Part shown: piece after piece, positions 6,382 to 13,496 of the stretch
Numbering within the stretch: the first letter of the stretch is position 1
Layout: each line of letters starts with the position of its first letter
Origin: Lachnospiraceae bacterium
GTDB taxonomy: Bacteria; Bacillota; Clostridia; Lachnospirales; Lachnospiraceae
Reading direction: 5' to 3'
Assembly (NCBI GenBank): GCA_017964055.1
Contig: JAGCSS010000066.1
Span: 1-20,062 of the forward strand
Length of the DNA stretch: 20,062 bases
Notes under the pieces: generated by a model
Told to the model about the DNA's origin: nothing
The model's input: only the letters and a program-made list of their open reading frames with translations
Database searches by the model: none
Program-made: the position numbers and the translations under genes

Positions 6382-7926
6382 ATGTACAGCAGTGTATTGA
6401 GCGCCGCGGTGTACGGTATCGAGGCGCAGATCATCAATTGTGAGGCGGATGTCAGCGACGGTCTGCCTCTGTTCAACATGGTCGGATTTCTCGCAAGCGA
6501 GGTTAAGGAAGCACGCGACAGGGTCCGCACGGCCCTGAAGAACTCAGGCTTTGCGATGAGACCGAAGCATATAACGATAAACCTGTCGCCTGCGGATATG
6601 CGAAAGAGCGGCACGGGCTTTGATCTGCCGATAACTCTCGCTGTCATGGCAGCGTCCGGACTGATACCGGGAGAGCAGCTCGAAGGCGTGCTCGTGGTGG
6701 GCGAGCTGGGTCTCGACGGTGAGATAAAGGGTATCCCGGGCATACTGCCGATCGTCCTCGCCGCGCGTGAAAACGGGATAAAAAAGGTGATAGTCCCGAA
6801 AGAAAACGTGATGGAGGCCGGCGTGGTGCAGGGAGTGGACTGCTACGGCAGCGAAAGCCTGGCGCAGCTTGTTGAGTTCCTGTACGGTGCCGAAGACGGA
6901 CTCGGACCGGTGCGCGTGGACACAGACAGTATATTCGTCCGTCAGGAGAGCGAAGCGGTCCCCGATTTTTCCGAGGTAGCGGGGCAGGCGGCCGCGAGGC
7001 GCGCCGCGGAGATAGCCGCAGCAGGGCAGCACAATCTCCTGATGTCCGGTCCGCCGGGGGCCGGCAAAACGATGATAGCGAGGCGCATGCCGGGCATCAT
7101 GCCGAAGCTGAGCTTCGACGAGAGCATGGAGCTGACCAGGATATACAGCGTGGCCGGGAAGCTCGGCAGCGGCATGAGCATGGTCACCCGCAGGCCGTTT
7201 CGCAGTCCGCACCATACCGCCACAGTCAATTCGGTGATCGGCGGAGGGCAGTATCCGCGCCCGGGAGAGGTGAGTCTCGCGGTCAACGGGATACTGTATC
7301 TCGATGAGCTGCCGGAATTCTCACGCGAGGTGATCGAGGCGCTCAGACAGCCGCTCGAGGACAAAGAGGTGCATATTTCCAGGCTCTCGGCGTCGTATAC
7401 CTATCCGGCAGGTTTCATGCTGGTAGCGTCGATGAACCCCTGCCCCTGCGGATTCTATCCGGACCGCAACCGCTGTACCTGCTCGCCCAGCATGATAAAC
7501 CGCTACAGGAGAAAGATCAGCAGACCGATACTCGACAGGATCGATCTGTGCGTCAATGTCGAGGAGATCGAGTATAAGGCGCTCAGCTCGATCGGCAGGA
7601 ATGAATCGAGCGAAGCGATAAGACAGCGCGTGGAGAGCGCGCGCAGTGTGCAGGAGAAGCGCTACCGCGGGCTCGATATCAATTTCAACTCTCAGCTGAC
7701 GGGTTCGGAGATCATGCGTTTCTGCGAGCTGGGCAAGGAAGAACGAAAAATGATGGAGAACGCGTTCGAGGCGATGAACCTGAGCGCGCGCGGATATCAC
7801 AGGATACTGAGGGTGGCGAGAACTATCGCGGACATGGACGGCTCGGAGAGGATAAGGAGCGCGCATCTGGCGGAAGCGCTTGGATACAGAATGGGTATCG
7901 CAGGGATGGATGAGATGATGAAGTGA
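6382..7926 (+). CDS. comM: ComM / YifB-family Mg-chelatase-like AAA+ ATPase
   Basis: The 514-residue protein starts at ATG 6382, chosen because AGGAGG lies just upstream and MYSSVLSAAVYGIEAQ matches the family N-terminus; an in-frame extension to 6325 is not needed. A Lon-like N-terminal domain (about 1-165) precedes the AAA+ core. The core has Walker A GPPGAGKT at 223-230, Walker B ILYLDEL around Asp308-Glu309, and a cysteine-rich insert with Cys354, Cys356, Cys365 and Cys367. The C-terminal Mg-chelatase lid follows. In Vibrio and other competent bacteria ComM is a hexameric helicase that extends branch migration during uptake and integration of foreign DNA. dprA follows after a 109-base gap, consistent with a shared DNA-processing role. 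Confidence 0.93.
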   Translation: MYSSVLSAAVYGIEAQIINCEADVSDGLPLFNMVGFLASEVKEARDRVRTALKNSGFAMRPKHITINLSPADMRKSGTGFDLPITLAVMAASGLIPGEQLEGVLVVGELGLDGEIKGIPGILPIVLAARENGIKKVIVPKENVMEAGVVQGVDCYGSESLAQLVEFLYGAEDGLGPVRVDTDSIFVRQESEAVPDFSEVAGQAAARRAAEIAAAGQHNLLMSGPPGAGKTMIARRMPGIMPKLSFDESMELTRIYSVAGKLGSGMSMVTRRPFRSPHHTATVNSVIGGGQYPRPGEVSLAVNGILYLDELPEFSREVIEALRQPLEDKEVHISRLSASYTYPAGFMLVASMNPCPCGFYPDRNRCTCSPSMINRYRRKISRPILDRIDLCVNVEEIEYKALSSIGRNESSEAIRQRVESARSVQEKRYRGLDINFNSQLTGSEIMRFCELGKEERKMMENAFEAMNLSARGYHRILRVARTIADMDGSERIRSAHLAEALGYRMGIAGMDEMMK

Positions 7927-7975
7927 AGGGCAAGCAGAGTTGCGAAAGAGGCAGGCAGAATTCGGTGAAGCCGAT

Positions 7976-7996
7976 ATTATAGGCAAAGCCTATAAT
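7976..7996 (+). repeat. Perfect 9-bp inverted repeat in the comM-dprA gap
   Basis: ATTATAGGC (7976-7984) and GCCTATAAT (7988-7996) are perfect inverted copies around an AAA loop. There is no T-run on either side, so it is not a standard terminator. Each outer end reads TATAAT outward on its own strand, but no -35 hexamer is visible at the right distance on the plus strand. It may be a protein-binding palindrome or an mRNA hairpin; the role is unknown. Confidence 0.5.
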
Positions 7997-8035
7997 CGAA
8001 AACGTAACTGCGAGTGCCCGAAAGAGGAATTTGCC

Positions 8036-9178
8036 ATGGAGGAGAAAACGAACATAACAGACACCGAGAACGAAGAATACATGCTGTTCCTCGCGGGAGT
8101 GGATTATCTGACCGCTTTTGAGGCTGACCGCCTGATCGAATGCTTCGGAGGGGCAAAGGAGGTATTCGAAGCGGGCGAAGGCGAATTATTTACTTCGGGG
8201 ATACTGAGTCCGTATTCTTTTGAAAAAATGATCGAACGCAGGAGAGACTACGATCCGCATGAGGAGTACGAAAAGCTTAAGGCGCGCGGGATAGGCTTTG
8301 TGAGCCGGGAGCATCCGCAGTACCCGGAGCGGCTGAGTCAGATCGCAGATCCTCCGCCGGGTCTGTTTTATAAAGGAAAGCTTCCCGAAAACGGCAGGCC
8401 CGCAATAGCGGTCATAGGCAGCAGAGGCTGCACTCCTTACGGACGCGAGCTCGGGGTGAGTTTTTCCGAAGAACTGGCGAAGCTCGGGATAGATATCATC
8501 AGCGGCATGGCGGCGGGTATAGACGGTTATGCGCACAGAGGAGCGCTGCAGGGCGGCGGGCAGACATACGCGATACTTGGCTGTGGGGTGGATATCTGTT
8601 ATCCTCCGGCAAATAAGGATATTTATGAAAGGATACCTCAAAGCGGCGGGCTGATAACGGAATTTTCACCCGGCAGGGAGCCGCTTCCCGCCAATTTCCC
8701 TATGCGCAACAGGATCATCTCGGGTCTGGCAGACGGCATCCTGGTCGTTGAAGCGCGGCAGCGCAGCGGGACGGGCATAACGGTGGAGCTTGGGCTGGAA
8801 CAGGGGAAGGACATCTATGCCATCCCGGGCCGTATCGGCGACAAACTCAGTGACGGCTGCAACAAGCTGATAAGGCAGGGCGCGAGGCTGGTGACTTCGC
8901 CCGAAGACATAGTTGCCGAGATGGCGCATTCGTACGGTTATCTGGTCGACAGGGAGGGTGCGCAGAACAGGACAAACCGCAAAATAAAGGTAAAAGGCCT
9001 TACCTCCGATCAGGCCATGGTGCTTAAGATCCTCGACCTCAGACCGAAGAGCACCTCCGAGCTTTCGTTCCGCACGGGGCTCGATTTTTCACAGCTCATG
9101 GCGACGCTGACTTTCCTGGAACTGCGCGGACTCGCAAGGAGTACGGGCGACGGAAGATTCATCGCGGTGAGGCAATAA
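8036..9178 (+). CDS. dprA: DNA-processing protein DprA (Smf)
   Basis: The 380-residue protein starts at ATG 8036, with AGAGGA eight bases upstream. The frame is open further upstream to a TTG at 7940, but that region spans the inverted repeat and shows no family similarity. An N-terminal helical region (about 10-75) precedes the Rossmann-like DprA core: GSRGCTPYGRELG near residue 130, SGMAAGIDGYAHRGAL near 156-171, a central GCGVDICYPP stretch, and RNRIISGLADGILVVEA near 225-241. A C-terminal winged-helix-like domain covers about residues 320-380. DprA protects incoming single-stranded DNA and loads RecA on it. The order comM-dprA-topA is common in Clostridia. Confidence 0.95.
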   Translation: MEEKTNITDTENEEYMLFLAGVDYLTAFEADRLIECFGGAKEVFEAGEGELFTSGILSPYSFEKMIERRRDYDPHEEYEKLKARGIGFVSREHPQYPERLSQIADPPPGLFYKGKLPENGRPAIAVIGSRGCTPYGRELGVSFSEELAKLGIDIISGMAAGIDGYAHRGALQGGGQTYAILGCGVDICYPPANKDIYERIPQSGGLITEFSPGREPLPANFPMRNRIISGLADGILVVEARQRSGTGITVELGLEQGKDIYAIPGRIGDKLSDGCNKLIRQGARLVTSPEDIVAEMAHSYGYLVDREGAQNRTNRKIKVKGLTSDQAMVLKILDLRPKSTSELSFRTGLDFSQLMATLTFLELRGLARSTGDGRFIAVRQ

Positions 9179-9189
9179 TAATTTTTTCC

Positions 9190-9218
9190 TTGCATCCCGA
9201 AAGAAAAAAGTGTATGCT
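9190..9218 (+). promoter_or_regulatory. Putative sigma-A promoter of topA
   Basis: TTGCAT (9190-9195) and TATGCT (9213-9218) are spaced 17 bases apart, ahead of topA. No strong terminator separates it from dprA, so read-through from upstream is also likely. Confidence 0.55.
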
Positions 9219-9250
9219 AATGAACGCTTAAATATGTGGAGGATAATGGG

Positions 9251-11248
9251 ATGGCAAAGAATCTGGTAATAGTGGAGTCGCCGGCAAAGGCCAAGACTAT
9301 CAAGAAGTTTCTCGGCACCGGTTATGAGGTTATCGCATCGAACGGACATGTAAGAGACCTGCCCAAGAGCAGTATGGGCATCGATGTGGAGCACGACTTT
9401 GAACCTAAATATATCACTATCCGCGGAAAAGGCACATTGCTCGCCGATATCCGCAAAGAGGTCAAAAAGGCCGACAAGATCTATCTTGCAACGGACCCTG
9501 ACCGCGAGGGAGAGGCGATCTCATGGCATCTGTATGAGTTTTTCAAGCTTAACGAGAAAAACTGCAGCAGGATCACTTTCAACGAGATCACCAAAAACGC
9601 GATAAAGAATTCCATCAAGCAGGCCAGGGATATCGATATGGATCTGGTCGACGCTCAGCAGGCCAGACGCGTGCTGGACAGACTCGTGGGCTATAAGATC
9701 AGCCCGCTGCTCTGGGCAAAGGTTAAATCCGGTCTTTCCGCGGGACGCGTGCAGTCGGTCGCTCTCCGCATCATTGCGGACAGAGAGGCTGAGATCGCTG
9801 CTTTTGTTCCCGAGGAGTACTGGTACATCGACGCAGAGATGGACGGACCTTCCGGCAAGCATTTTAAGGCTCATCTGACCGGCAAGGACGGAAAGAAGAT
9901 AGACATTACATCGGAAAAGCAGGCCAAGGCCGTTCAGAAGGCTCTCGAGGGCGCGGCATTTACGATCACCGATATCAGACACGGCGAGCGCAGGCGCAAG
10001 GCACCTCTGCCTTTCACAACGAGTACGCTGCAGCAGGAAGCGTCAAAGCTCCTGAACTTCTCCACGCAGAAGACCATGCAGCTCGCGCAGCAGCTCTATG
10101 AAGGCGTGGACGTAAAGGGACACGGCACGATCGGACTTATCACCTATCTGCGTACCGATTCCACCCGTATCTCGGAAGAGGCTGATAAGGCGGCCAGAGA
10201 GTACATCGAAGGCGCTTTCGGCAAGAAATATCTCTCGGAAAAGCCCGCTGAGGCAAAGAACGAGAAAAAGATACAGGACGCGCACGAAGCGATCAGACCC
10301 TCGTATATCGACCTGACGCCCGATGAGGTCAAGGATTCGCTGCAGCGCGATCAGTTAAGACTCTATAAGCTTATCTGGAAGCGTTTTGTTGCCAGCCGCA
10401 TGGAGCAGGCCGTTTACGATACGATCAGCATCAAGCTCGACGCAGCCGGATATACGTTCACCGCGGGTGCGGCATCGCTCTCGTTCGACGGCTTTATGTC
10501 GGTTTACAAGCTTGACGAAGAGCAGAGCAGGGATGAGGACAATAAGGACCTTTCCTGGATCACAAAGAATACCAGACCCGTATGCGCAGGCATCGAAGCG
10601 GAGCAGCATTTTACGCAGCCGCCCGCTCATTTCAACGAGGGTTCCCTGGTAAAGACTCTCGAGGAGCTCGGCATCGGACGTCCGAGTACGTATGCTCCTA
10701 CAATAACTACGATAATCGCGCGCCATTATGTCGCGAAGGAAAATAAAAATCTGTACATAACCGAGCTCGGTGAGGCGGTCAACAATATCATGACCAAATC
10801 CTTCCCGGGTATAGTGGACGTTAACTTTACGGCCACGATGGAAGGCCTGCTCGACGCGGTCGGAAACGGCGAGGTAAAATGGAAGACCGTTATCGAGAAT
10901 TTCTTCCCCGATCTCGAGACGGCGGTCGAGGCGGCAAACAAAGAACTCGAAAAGGTTAACATTAAGTACGAAGAATCCGATATAATATGTGACCAGTGCG
11001 GCAGCCGCATGGTCATCAAGTACGGACCGCACGGAAAGTTCCTTGCCTGCCCGAACTTCCCCGACTGCAGGAATACAAAGCCTCTGATCGAGAAGACCGG
11101 ACAGAAGTGCCCCAAGTGCGGCACCGGCGACGTGCTGATCATGAAGACGAAAAAGGGCAGGAGATTCTACGGATGTTCGAACCATCCCGACTGCGATTTT
11201 GTCTCATGGCAGAAGCCTGATGTGCCTGTTGTCGAAGAACAGTCATAA
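9251..11248 (+). CDS. topA: DNA topoisomerase I (type IA)
   Basis: The 665-residue enzyme relaxes negative supercoils by nicking one strand through a tyrosine link. The start is ATG 9251 (MAKNLVIVESPAKAKT), with GGAGG eight bases upstream; an in-frame GTG at 9236 lies on that binding site and is rejected. The TOPRIM metal site is Glu9 with DPDRE at 82-86. The catalytic tyrosine is Tyr299 in ITYLRTDS, and PSTYAPTI near residue 478 is also typical. Two C4 zinc ribbons close the protein: one from Cys581/Cys584 to about residue 607, the other from Cys620/Cys623 to the GCSNHPDC segment. These help bind single-stranded DNA. In Bacillus trmFO, xerC and clpQY lie between topA and codY; here codY follows directly. 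Confidence 0.97.
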   Translation: MAKNLVIVESPAKAKTIKKFLGTGYEVIASNGHVRDLPKSSMGIDVEHDFEPKYITIRGKGTLLADIRKEVKKADKIYLATDPDREGEAISWHLYEFFKLNEKNCSRITFNEITKNAIKNSIKQARDIDMDLVDAQQARRVLDRLVGYKISPLLWAKVKSGLSAGRVQSVALRIIADREAEIAAFVPEEYWYIDAEMDGPSGKHFKAHLTGKDGKKIDITSEKQAKAVQKALEGAAFTITDIRHGERRRKAPLPFTTSTLQQEASKLLNFSTQKTMQLAQQLYEGVDVKGHGTIGLITYLRTDSTRISEEADKAAREYIEGAFGKKYLSEKPAEAKNEKKIQDAHEAIRPSYIDLTPDEVKDSLQRDQLRLYKLIWKRFVASRMEQAVYDTISIKLDAAGYTFTAGAASLSFDGFMSVYKLDEEQSRDEDNKDLSWITKNTRPVCAGIEAEQHFTQPPAHFNEGSLVKTLEELGIGRPSTYAPTITTIIARHYVAKENKNLYITELGEAVNNIMTKSFPGIVDVNFTATMEGLLDAVGNGEVKWKTVIENFFPDLETAVEAANKELEKVNIKYEESDIICDQCGSRMVIKYGPHGKFLACPNFPDCRNTKPLIEKTGQKCPKCGTGDVLIMKTKKGRRFYGCSNHPDCDFVSWQKPDVPVVEEQS

Positions 11249-11266
11249 ATTGTATCTGCAATTTAT
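11245..11266 (+). repeat. AT-rich inverted repeat at the topA stop codon
   Basis: ATAAATTG (11245-11252) and CAATTTAT (11259-11266) pair around TATCTG. The topA stop codon lies in the left arm. Being AT-only apart from one G-C pair and lacking a T-run, it is a poor terminator. It contains the first of three AATTGTATC words found around codY. Confidence 0.45.
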
Positions 11267-11296
11267 AAATAATTGCGCAAATTTGAATAGTTTCTA

Positions 11297-11326
11297 TTGC
11301 ATTTTCAAAACAATCTGTGCTAATAT
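11297..11326 (+). promoter_or_regulatory. Putative sigma-A promoter of codY
   Basis: TTGCAT (11297-11302) and TAATAT (11321-11326) are spaced 18 bases apart. The predicted start is near 11333, giving a short leader before the GGGGGA ribosome binding site at 11357-11362. Confidence 0.55.
11300..11314 (+). promoter_or_regulatory. CodY-box-like operator within the codY promoter
   Basis: The 15 bases CATTTTCAAAACAAT match the CodY consensus AATTTTCWGAAAATT at 11 positions. The site overlaps the -35 and fills much of the spacer, so bound CodY would exclude polymerase. In AT-rich DNA four mismatches can arise by chance. Confidence 0.4.
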
Positions 11327-11370
11327 GTAAATTGTATCCAAATGATTGTTTTGCATGGGGGATTATTTAA

Positions 11371-12138
11371 ATGAGCGTACAATTGCTTGACAGAACCAGA
11401 AAGATAAACAAGCTTTTACACAATAACAGTTCTCATAAGGTTGTGTTTAACGATATTTGTCTTGTTCTCGGCGACATACTTGAATCGAATATCCTTGTCA
11501 TCAGCAGAAAGGGCAAGATACTCGGCATCAAGAACAGGAATGACATCACTCCGATACAGGAGCTTATTAAGGATTCGGTCGGCGGACATATCGACCCGGA
11601 GCTTAACGAGCGCCTGCTCAACATTCTCTCCACCAAGGAGAACGTCAACCTCGAGACGCTTGGCTTCGAGGGCGACAATATCGGTAATTATGTGGCTATC
11701 ATCACACCTATCGATATCGCAGGTGAGAGACTCGGCACGCTGTTCCTCTACCGTTCGGGCAGCAGCTTCAATATCGATGACATCATACTCAGCGAGTACG
11801 GCACCACCGTAGTCGGACTTGAGATGATGCGTTCGGTAAACGAGGAGAACGCCGAAGAGAACCGTAAGGTACAGATCGTGAGATCGGCTATCAGCACACT
11901 CAGCTTTTCGGAGCTTGAGGCCATCCGTCACATATTCGACGAGCTCGAGGGCAATGAAGGCATACTCGTTGCCAGCAAGATCGCGGACCGCGTGGGCATC
12001 ACGCGTTCAGTCATCGTCAATGCGCTGCGCAAATTCGAAAGCGCCGGCGTTATCGAGTCCAGGTCCTCAGGTATGAAAGGAACCTATATCAAGGTTCTTA
12101 ATGACGTAGTCTTCGATGAGCTGAAGGAAACTAAATAA
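11371..12138 (+). CDS. codY: Global GTP- and branched-chain-amino-acid-sensing repressor CodY
   Basis: The 255-residue protein has the CodY architecture. An N-terminal GAF sensor (about 1-155) opens with LLDRTRKINKLL and includes the GERLGTLFLYR and LSEYGTTVVGLEM segments. A linker helix and a C-terminal winged helix-turn-helix follow. The recognition region ASKIADRVGITRSVIVNAL (about 200-218) and the closing SAGVIESRSSGMKGTYIKVL agree almost residue for residue with Bacillus CodY. CodY binds DNA when GTP and branched-chain amino acids are plentiful and represses nutrient-scavenging, competence and, in Bacillus, motility genes. Its position directly before the flagellar operon and after comM-dprA is therefore suggestive. 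It has its own promoter, an autoregulatory-looking site and a strong terminator. Confidence 0.97.
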   Translation: MSVQLLDRTRKINKLLHNNSSHKVVFNDICLVLGDILESNILVISRKGKILGIKNRNDITPIQELIKDSVGGHIDPELNERLLNILSTKENVNLETLGFEGDNIGNYVAIITPIDIAGERLGTLFLYRSGSSFNIDDIILSEYGTTVVGLEMMRSVNEENAEENRKVQIVRSAISTLSFSELEAIRHIFDELEGNEGILVASKIADRVGITRSVIVNALRKFESAGVIESRSSGMKGTYIKVLNDVVFDELKETK

Positions 12139-12162
12139 GCTTATCAAGGGATTGCATTTTTC

Positions 12163-12202
12163 AAAGGGATTTTGTGTATACAAAATCCCTTTGTGCTTTT
12201 TT
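12163..12202 (+). terminator. Strong rho-independent terminator after codY
   Basis: A perfect 13-base-pair stem joins AAAGGGATTTTGT (12163-12175) to ACAAAATCCCTTT (12180-12192) across a GTAT loop. GTGC and six T residues follow. It lies 24 bases after the codY stop and separates codY from the flagellar promoter. Confidence 0.92.
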
Positions 12203-12216
12203 GGCGATAAGCGAAT

Positions 12217-12325
12217 GCCCTCAGCGCGGGCAAAGCCCGCGTCCTGTGTTACATGCATGACGCGAGCCGAAGGTTCGCAGGCAGGCATGTAAGCAGGACG
12301 AGAGCACGAAGTGCGCGCTGAGGGC
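12217..12325 (+). repeat. 109-base nested inverted-repeat element between codY and flgB
   Basis: The outer arms GCCCTCAGCGCG (12217-12228) and CGCGCTGAGGGC (12314-12325) are perfect 12-base inverted copies. Inside lie hairpin A, CGCGGGC-AAA-GCCCGCG (12225-12241); a central arm GTCCTG/CAGGAC (12241-12246, 12294-12299) plus TTACATGC/GCATGTAA (12249-12256, 12285-12292), capped by GCGAGCC-GAA-GGTTCGC (12262-12278); and hairpin C, GCAC-GAA-GTGC (12304-12314). Hairpins A and C each share bases with the outer stem, so the folds compete. No coding frame with plausible content is present, and no flanking target-site duplication is seen. Confidence 0.7.
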
Positions 12326-12364
12326 TGAGCCAACGTAAATCGAGCAAGCTCCGCTTGCGAGATG
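12322..12364 (+). repeat. 43-base direct repeat, copy 1, with hairpin
   Basis: This copy is identical over 43 bases to 12381-12423. Its inner part forms GCAAGC-TCC-GCTTGC (12344-12358), flanked by a symmetric GA/GA internal loop (12342-12343 with 12359-12360) and an outer TC/GA pair. Its first four bases are the last four of the 109-base element. Confidence 0.9.
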
Positions 12365-12380
12365 TCTGCTTCTGATAAGC

Positions 12381-12423
12381 GGGCTGAGCCAACGTAAATC
12401 GAGCAAGCTCCGCTTGCGAGATG
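12381..12423 (+). repeat. 43-base direct repeat, copy 2, with hairpin
   Basis: This is the exact second copy, starting 59 bases after the first, with 16 unrelated bases between them that end in TGATAAGC. It carries the same GA/GA-flanked hairpin. From its end to the promoter (12424-12504) the sequence is AT-rich, with no gene visible. Confidence 0.9.
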
Positions 12424-12504
12424 ACCGATTTCGGGGAAAAGGAGATGATAAAAAGAATTGTATCCACAAATTATGGTATTTTAAAAGATTTTTGTAAATA
12501 TATC

Positions 12505-12532
12505 TTGTGTTTTAATGTGGGTATTATATAAT
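12505..12532 (+). promoter_or_regulatory. Sigma-A-type promoter of the flagellar operon
   Basis: TTGTGT (12505-12510) and a perfect TATAAT (12527-12532) are spaced 16 bases apart. The predicted start is near 12539, giving a leader of about 57 bases. No TAAA-N15-GCCGATAA sigma-28 promoter was found, so the operon looks like an early-class unit read by the housekeeping sigma factor. Confidence 0.68.
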
Positions 12533-12554
12533 AAATAGTGTATAACCATGTACT

Positions 12555-12581
12555 GTGCCGAATTGTGTGAATTTTCGGCAC
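12555..12581 (+). other. Hairpin next to the flgB ribosome binding site
   Basis: GTGCCGAA (12555-12562) pairs perfectly with TTCGGCAC (12574-12581) around an 11-base AT-rich loop. The GGAGG of flgB begins at 12584, two bases after the stem, so folding could affect ribosome access or mRNA stability. Confidence 0.55.
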
Positions 12582-12595
12582 GCGGAGGAAAGAAA

Positions 12596-12994
12596 ATGAT
12601 AGGATCGAATGCTTTCAACTATATAAATGTTCTGAACAAAGCCGCGGACGCGAGCTGGAAGCGCAACGAGGTCATCGCGAACAATATCGCCAACAACGAT
12701 ACCCCCAATTACAAGCGCAAGGACATCAAGTTCCAGGACTACTTAAAGGGCGAACTCATGAAGGATTACTGGGACGGCGGCGACCTGAACAAGCGCGTGG
12801 CGAATGTCGACCTCTCAAAGCTCGAGACGACGCTTTATACGGATCAGCAGGAACTCAGCTACAGACTCGACGGCAACAACGTCGATATCAATACCGAAAA
12901 CGCGAATCTCGCGGAAAACACCATTATGTATTACACTCTGCTCGATTCCATGTCACAGGAATTCAGCAGGATCAAGACAGTTCTTTCATCGTGA
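12596..12994 (+). CDS. flgB: Flagellar basal-body rod protein FlgB
   Basis: The 132-residue protein forms part of the proximal rod. The start ATG 12596 follows GGAGG at 12584-12588 and gives MIGSNAFNYINVLNKAADASW. An in-frame ATG at 12548 lies upstream of the leader hairpin and is rejected. The rod-protein signature NNIANNDTPNYKRKDIKF is at about 25-42, and the C-terminal helix follows NVDINTENANLAENTIMY. Length fits the family. It is the first gene of the flagellar operon; flgC follows after 23 bases. Confidence 0.95.
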   Translation: MIGSNAFNYINVLNKAADASWKRNEVIANNIANNDTPNYKRKDIKFQDYLKGELMKDYWDGGDLNKRVANVDLSKLETTLYTDQQELSYRLDGNNVDINTENANLAENTIMYYTLLDSMSQEFSRIKTVLSS

Positions 12995-13017
12995 TCACTG
13001 ATTTTTAAGGAGGATCT

Positions 13018-13473
13018 ATGGGCGGATTATTCAGCTGCATGAATATCAGCGCGAGCGGTATGACTGCGCAGTCCATGCGTATGGACACGATCGCGGAAAA
13101 TATCGCCAACGCTCAGACTACCCGTGACGAGAACGGGAAAGTATACAGACGTAAAACTGTTGTATTTGCGGAGAAGACAGAGAACGCATTCCAGTATGCG
13201 CTCGACCAGTCCCGCAGCAATCATGCCGTTTCCACAACGGGCAACGGCGTAAAGGTCACGGCCATCGTCGAGGACCATGTCGCTTCGCTGGTCAAGGTTT
13301 ATGACCCCGCGCATCCCGATGCGGATGATGACGGCTATGTTACCTACCCGAATGTCAATACCGTCACAGAGATGACAAACCTCATCGACGCGACCCGTTC
13401 CTACGAGGCGAACGTCACGGCATTCAACGCTACCAAGAACATGCTCTTAAAGGGACTTGAACTCGGAAAGTGA
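13018..13473 (+). CDS. flgC: Flagellar basal-body rod protein FlgC
   Basis: The 151-residue proximal rod protein begins MGGLFSCMNISASGMTAQ, followed by the rod signature AENIANAQTT near residue 27. It ends with EMTNLIDATRSYEANVTAFNA, the conserved C-terminal helix that packs against other axial proteins. AGGAGG stands just before the ATG. The spacing to flgB and fliE, 23 bases on each side, supports a single transcript. Confidence 0.95.
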   Translation: MGGLFSCMNISASGMTAQSMRMDTIAENIANAQTTRDENGKVYRRKTVVFAEKTENAFQYALDQSRSNHAVSTTGNGVKVTAIVEDHVASLVKVYDPAHPDADDDGYVTYPNVNTVTEMTNLIDATRSYEANVTAFNATKNMLLKGLELGK

Positions 13474-13496
13474 TGACTGTTACAGGAGGATGACCT

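Noticed and set aside
7940..8035. Upstream TTG start for DprA
   Set aside because: The extension lacks DprA similarity and crosses an intergenic palindrome, while ATG 8036 has a good ribosome binding site.
12203..12210. GGCGATAA as a sigma-28 (FliA/SigD) -10 element
   Set aside because: No TAAA is found about 15 bases upstream, and the matching word at 13890 also lacks one. The word belongs to the shared repeat header.
12322..12423. The direct repeats as a CRISPR array
   Set aside because: There are only two copies, one short 16-base spacer and no cas genes; the repeat carries an internal structure unlike CRISPR repeats.
12217..12423. Insertion sequence or MITE
   Set aside because: The inverted arms suggest it, but there is no transposase and no target-site duplication at the arm ends. 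It remains possible only as a decayed element.
12221..12469. Minus-strand reading frames with internal repetition
   Set aside because: They arise from the duplicated 43-base unit and GC-rich hairpins; no ribosome binding site or protein family is recognisable.
12477..12491. CodY box upstream of flgB
   Set aside because: The best match has five mismatches to the 15-base consensus in AT-rich DNA, which is too weak to claim.
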